A DNA stretch of 64,000 bases from Mycosarcoma maydis (taxonomy: Eukaryota > Basidiomycota > Ustilaginomycetes > Ustilaginales): contig NC_026479.1 of assembly GCF_000328475.2 (NCBI RefSeq), positions 1,364,001 through 1,428,000 of the forward strand, in the 5' to 3' direction. The stretch's first letter is position 1. The number at the start of each line of letters is the position of its first letter. The translations under genes were made by a program, and so were the position numbers. The notes below the pieces were generated by a model that saw only the letters and a list, made by a program, of their open reading frames with translations, ran no database searches and was not told the origin of the DNA. Below, piece by piece: positions 60,406-64,000 of the stretch.

Positions 60406-61253
60406 CTTGAAGCAACAGACGTTGGCTATCGAGGCTTTGATCACTCCGAGGTTCGTCCACGAACGTGGTGACAGAATGTATCCCTGTGTGCTGGGTTCAA
60501 GACGATGGACCGATCGTGTGCTATTCGCTGCGGTGGCTCCTTCGACGTGTTGTGCACAAAAGTGACCAGGTAAGATCAGAGACGATCGCACCAGAGATGA
60601 TGGCTCTTCACCAAAACTCGTGCTCCAGAAATCGTGAATCCAATCGGCCTTTCCTTCTTGATCCCCCCATGCTCGCAATTGCGAAAAACCTAGCTTACAC
60701 GTGAATGACTCAGCAAAAGCCTCGCGGCTTAACATCTCAAAACTTGCTTCCACGTGCCATCCAACCTTGAATCCTCTTCCTTCACCACCCGTGCACGTAT
60801 AAGCTCTCCAAAGTCCCAACTCAGGCCACATAACACAATCACACAGGCGACAGTCACGAAGTGAAACTGGACTAAAAATTCAGAAACAGGACAAACCGGT
60901 GACTGCAAGGATGAGTTGCATGTTGAGCAGAAACGACATGCTAGAAAGACAGAGGGCCAGGAAAACAAGATGTGAAACTGGGCAATGGGACTAAGATGAT
61001 AGGGTGCAAAGGTAGGGATGTGTGGTAAGACGCTATAGCGATTTCAGGAGACGTGTTGTGAGAAGAACAGCATGAAAGCGCTGCAAATCAGAACTACGGT
61101 GCGGCAAAATGGTGGGGAAATATGCAAACGAATGCGAAGCCAACGTTCTGGGTTCATTTTTCGTGAGAGCCGCCGGCCTTTGGCTAACGCTCAACAGTCA
61201 CGAGTGTGAAGGATGCAACGTAGGAGGCGGAAGTGGAAGTGGTGTGTCGGTGA
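60406..61253. other. Intergenic DNA upstream of uS13m
   Basis: The 848 bp between the uS13m start and the LisH gene stop, both minus strand. A heptad copy lies at about 60633-60640. An in-frame extension of the uS13m first exon up to 60831 is open but has no family similarity, so it is read as leader and promoter. Confidence 0.5.
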
Positions 61254-64000
61254 TCAGGATCCGTCCTGGCCGCCCGTGACAGAGCCAAACAGGTTGCCGA
61301 AGTTGCTGTCCCATCCATCTCCTCCCAAACCTCCACCTCCCGCACCATCAGTGGAGAGCTCAAAGTCGAAAATGTCGTTCATCGAGCCGCCGAAGCCGAA
61401 CATGCTAAAGTCTTCAGCTCCGCCTGTACCCCCGGCGCCAGTACCATTAGCCTCCACGCCACCGCCGCCGCCGCCGCTGTTGTTGTTGTTGTTGTTGTTG
61501 TTAGGGTTGTTGTTACTGCTGCTGCTGCTACTGCTGCTGCCGTCCAGATTTGATGTGCCATTGGCGCTGACTGCATTGTCAGGACCATTAATACCGCCAA
61601 ACGCGTTCGCGTCCGACGAGTTGGCAGACGGACCAGCCGGAGGCGGCATAGCCGCGTCGACAGGTTGAGATGAGGGCTGCGGACCGCCCGCACTTGCTCC
61701 ACCGGCACCTTCTGGCTTGGCAATTGCATCTCGACCAGGAGTCGTGGCATTCGCGCTCACCGGTGTAGCCGCGTTGGCCGCAGCCGGCGTAGACGGCCCA
61801 GCTATGCCGTTGCTGCCTGTTGGTGCTGCTGAGGAGGATGCGTTGGTGTTGGCGGCCGGCACCGACGCGGCTGTGAGCACGGGCGTTTTGGCAGTCGCCT
61901 TGGAGTTCTTTCGCTGCCGAGCGTTGCCCTTTTTGCCTTTTTCCGCAGAGCCAAGCTTGGGTGTGTTCGGGACATTGGATGGTGCCGGCGATTCACCCTG
62001 CGCTTGTGCCTGGTTGGCAGTGTTGTTGTTGCCCGATTGCTGCTGCTGCTGCAGGTTCATAGCACTAATGCGCGGCGATGGAGAAGAGATGGAAGCGGTT
62101 CCAGGTGGTCCCATACCGCCGGGATTGTTGCCGAGTTGCGAAGCGGCTCGCTGCATGCCAGGACGCTGCATGTTGGCTGGAGACGAGCCCATCTGCACGG
62201 AAGAAAAGTGGCTCGTGTGCGGATCCTCCACTCCACCCTGGGCAGAAGGCGGTCTTGCTGGGCCCTGAGGCTGCTGCGGTTGCTGGAACACACCCGGTGG
62301 GCCTTGCTGCCCGGGCTGACCGGGCTGTTGCTGTTGCTGTTGTTGCTGTAGCTGTTGCCCAGGGCCACCATGGGCATGCTGCGGACTGGGTCGAGCCACA
62401 TTGCCGTTGGGCATGCTACCTGGCCCCATCATGCTTGCCATCAGGCCTGGATCGTGTGTTGCCATAAGGGGAGTGATACGTCCAGCGGCTGCTTGTGCAT
62501 TTGCAATGTGGGCTGCTCGTTGCTGTGGCGTCATATTGGCCATGCTAGCAGGACTGCCCGATGTAGCTGGTCCGGGAATGCCGGACCCGGGCATACCAGG
62601 GGGCCGCACTTGCGGCGATGGACCAGGCTGGCCTGGCATACCGGGCTGACTCCCGTTAGGTGGGCCAACGGCTCCAGCGCCGCCCTGATAGTTGGCCTGA
62701 GCTCGCAGCAGGTTCTGAAGCCCTTGAGCTTTGGCTTGGTACGCCTGAACGTTAGCATAAAAGTCGGCGGCGGTGGTTTGATTGGGCGCATTCTGTGCTT
62801 TCATCCACTCCTCGCGCATGGCCGCCTGGACGCTCTGAAATTGATTCATGACCATCTGTTGCTGATGCGGATTGAGCTGCGGGTGCTGCTGCTGTTGTTG
62901 TTGCTGTTGTTGTTGTTGTTGCTGCTGCTGCTGCTGCTGCGAGCCTTGACCAGGCTGCGCTGGTCCGCCAGGCTGTTGCTGCTGCTGGCCTTGTTGCTGA
63001 GGTTGAGGTTGTGATCCTCCGGGTGTAGGAGGCTGTTGCGGATGAGCCTGTGGGTTACCTGGAGCCATGGCACCTGGTGGACCGGTCATGTGTTCGAGTC
63101 GATTTGGCTCTGCACCCGGTGGGACTGAGCGCCGACCATCCAGTCCGCCACCACCAGGGGTTGACGTGACCGGCGACCCAGCAGCGCCTGGCATCTGCTG
63201 TGGACCCATAGGTGGTCGCACCTGCATGGTGTTGGGCATTGGCGCAGAGCCAGGCACACCCTGGCGCTGCTGTTGCATCATGCGATGAAGCGCCTGTTGT
63301 TGCTGCAAGCGAGCCTGGAGCTGCTGCTCCATAAGCTGGTTGTTCATGCCCGGACGCACCGCCTGAGCATTGGCAGGATTATTGGGATTCATCGAGTTGA
63401 TCAAGGCCATTCGTGAAGCTGGCGTGAGGTTCTTGATCTCGTGAAGCGGGATATTTTGACGCTGGGCAGCCGTGATGAGCAGTTGCTGCTGCTGTGCCTG
63501 CGGGAGGGCTGCAGGATTCCATGTACCTTGGGCTGGTGCTCGACCATTGGGCCCACCAGTGACTGCTGCGCCACCGGCGCCAGGGTCTGCGTTCATTCCT
63601 GAAACGACAATGTTCGGAAAGCGCGACGCGTTCTCAGGCGGTTGGTACTGTGCTTCGAGAGCTTCGGTCTTGCGCGTGGCATCAGCGAGGCGCTGCAAGT
63701 TGCGAGACTCTTGATATTCGTAATAAGCGGCCGCTTCGGTTCCTCCGCGCCCAGAGCGAGCGGCAAAGACGTCCCAGAAGATGGCCCAGTATTCGAAAAG
63801 CAAACCCTGTGGCGTGCGAAGCGGAACTTCTGGCGGCTCGGTCATTCCTGCCTCGTTCATAAGCGCCTTGGCAGCAGAGTTGAATCCCCTACGGCTGAGG
63901 TAGTCCCAGACATAGACGTCGAGCTTAGTGGCCTCTTCTCCCCACGCGCGACCATCCGATACGGTGCTAGAATGGCTGAGGTTGGCCTCGGCGCCTTTGG
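61254..64000 (-). CDS. LisH-domain transcriptional regulator, Som1/Adn1/Flo8-like, cut by the right edge
   Basis: The frame is open from the right edge to the stop at 61254 (about 915 codons), so the true start lies outside. The part nearest the edge reads WGEEATKLDVYVWDYLSRRG then FNSAAKALMNEAGM, a LisH motif. It is followed by PPEVPLRTPQGLLFEYWAIFWDVFAARSG, the segment that always follows LisH in SSDP, Som1 and Flo8 proteins. The rest is low-complexity: Gln-rich, with polyQ near 62888-62940, then Pro/Gly/Ala-rich, with an Asn run from 61478-61505. The last 60 residues carry FSMFGFGGSMNDIFDFEL and WDSNFGNLFG, alternating acidic and aromatic residues that look like an activation domain. Yeast and filamentous relatives act downstream of PKA in filamentation and adhesion. 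Repeat of that role here is inferred. Confidence 0.85.
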   Translation of the reverse strand, partial: KGAEANLSHSSTVSDGRAWGEEATKLDVYVWDYLSRRGFNSAAKALMNEAGMTEPPEVPLRTPQGLLFEYWAIFWDVFAARSGRGGTEAAAYYEYQESRNLQRLADATRKTEALEAQYQPPENASRFPNIVVSGMNADPGAGGAAVTGGPNGRAPAQGTWNPAALPQAQQQQLLITAAQRQNIPLHEIKNLTPASRMALINSMNPNNPANAQAVRPGMNNQLMEQQLQARLQQQQALHRMMQQQRQGVPGSAPMPNTMQVRPPMGPQQMPGAAGSPVTSTPGGGGLDGRRSVPPGAEPNRLEHMTGPPGAMAPGNPQAHPQQPPTPGGSQPQPQQQGQQQQQPGGPAQPGQGSQQQQQQQQQQQQQQQQQQHPQLNPHQQQMVMNQFQSVQAAMREEWMKAQNAPNQTTAADFYANVQAYQAKAQGLQNLLRAQANYQGGAGAVGPPNGSQPGMPGQPGPSPQVRPPGMPGSGIPGPATSGSPASMANMTPQQRAAHIANAQAAAGRITPLMATHDPGLMASMMGPGSMPNGNVARPSPQHAHGGPGQQLQQQQQQQQPGQPGQQGPPGVFQQPQQPQGPARPPSAQGGVEDPHTSHFSSVQMGSSPANMQRPGMQRAASQLGNNPGGMGPPGTASISSPSPRISAMNLQQQQQSGNNNTANQAQAQGESPAPSNVPNTPKLGSAEKGKKGNARQRKNSKATAKTPVLTAASVPAANTNASSSAAPTGSNGIAGPSTPAAANAATPVSANATTPGRDAIAKPEGAGGASAGGPQPSSQPVDAAMPPPAGPSANSSDANAFGGINGPDNAVSANGTSNLDGSSSSSSSSNNNPNNNNNNNNSGGGGGGVEANGTGAGGTGGAEDFSMFGFGGSMNDIFDFELSTDGAGGGGLGGDGWDSNFGNLFGSVTGGQDGS
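61478..61540. repeat. (GTT)n and (GCT)n coding microsatellites
   Basis: On the coding (minus) strand these are AAC and AGC runs giving poly-Asn and poly-Ser in the LisH protein. The GTT run is nearly pure over 61478-61505 and is followed by TGCTGCTGC-type repeats to about 61540. Confidence 0.85.
62888..62940. repeat. Mixed CTG/TTG coding repeat, polyQ
   Basis: On the minus strand this is a mixed CAG/CAA run encoding about 17-18 consecutive Gln in the LisH protein. The mix of codons makes it less slippery than the pure CAA run of the RRM gene. Confidence 0.88.

Noticed and set aside
60406..60831. In-frame extension of the uS13m first exon
   Set aside because: Open but not similar to S13. The short [15 protein letters not shown] start already matches the family N-terminus.
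1..64000. tRNA genes, rRNA, transposons, CRISPR arrays, telomeric TTAGGG repeats
   Set aside because: I looked for tRNA B-box-like GGTTCRANTCC, terminal repeats with transposase-like frames, and regular spaced repeats. Nothing held up by eye; the heptad arrays lack unique spacers. tRNAscan-SE and RepeatMasker would be decisive.

Overview
The window is nuclear DNA from a basidiomycete, most likely a smut of the Ustilaginaceae (Ustilago/Sporisorium/Moesziomyces type). That placement is an inference from gene content, long uninterrupted reading frames, few short GT-AG introns with CTAAC-like branch sites, serine/proline/glutamine-rich protein tails, and moderately high coding GC. There are no operons, no CRISPR, no recognisable transposon and no tRNA or rRNA gene that I could see. 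A run of 100 Ns (31936-32035) marks an assembly gap inside a gene.

Layout, left to right: an N-terminal gene fragment running off the left edge (minus); a peroxisomal adenine nucleotide carrier (minus); a Kch1-type potassium transporter (minus); 2.8 kb of gene-poor DNA with a long (CT)n tract; an unusual two-exon gene joining an RNase H1-type hybrid-binding domain to a glyoxalase/VOC-like domain; a U5-40K WD40 gene and the ribosome-assembly GTPase EFL1 in divergent orientation; a family-X DNA polymerase with a mitochondrial-type leader and two hydrophobic segments; 2.7 kb of intergenic DNA rich in ATTCGTG/ATTCACG heptads; a 2303-residue disordered protein ending in an MDR oxidoreductase domain; RBM42 and CTNNBL1 homologues in divergent orientation; a DUF676-type serine hydrolase broken by the gap; a 1036-residue disordered protein; a three-exon GMF; a Gfo/Idh/MocA oxidoreductase; aminopeptidase P; a two-RRM Nam8/Ngr1-like RNA-binding protein; a four-exon tubulin cofactor A; a USP36/Ubp16-like deubiquitinase; Vac14; proteasome beta-1; calcineurin B; mitochondrial ribosomal protein uS13m; and a LisH-domain Som1/Flo8-like regulator running off the right edge.

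Most genes are independent housekeeping functions. Three encode spliceosome-associated proteins (U5-40K, RBM42, CTNNBL1), and two of those share a 325-bp intergenic region. Small conserved genes (GMF, TBCA, PRE3, uS13m) carry the introns, and I rebuilt their exons by matching splice sites to family sequence.

The most unusual items are the HBD-VOC fusion, the putative organelle-membrane Pol X, and the dispersed 7-bp repeat family, whose full form is a 17-bp odd palindrome found mainly between genes.
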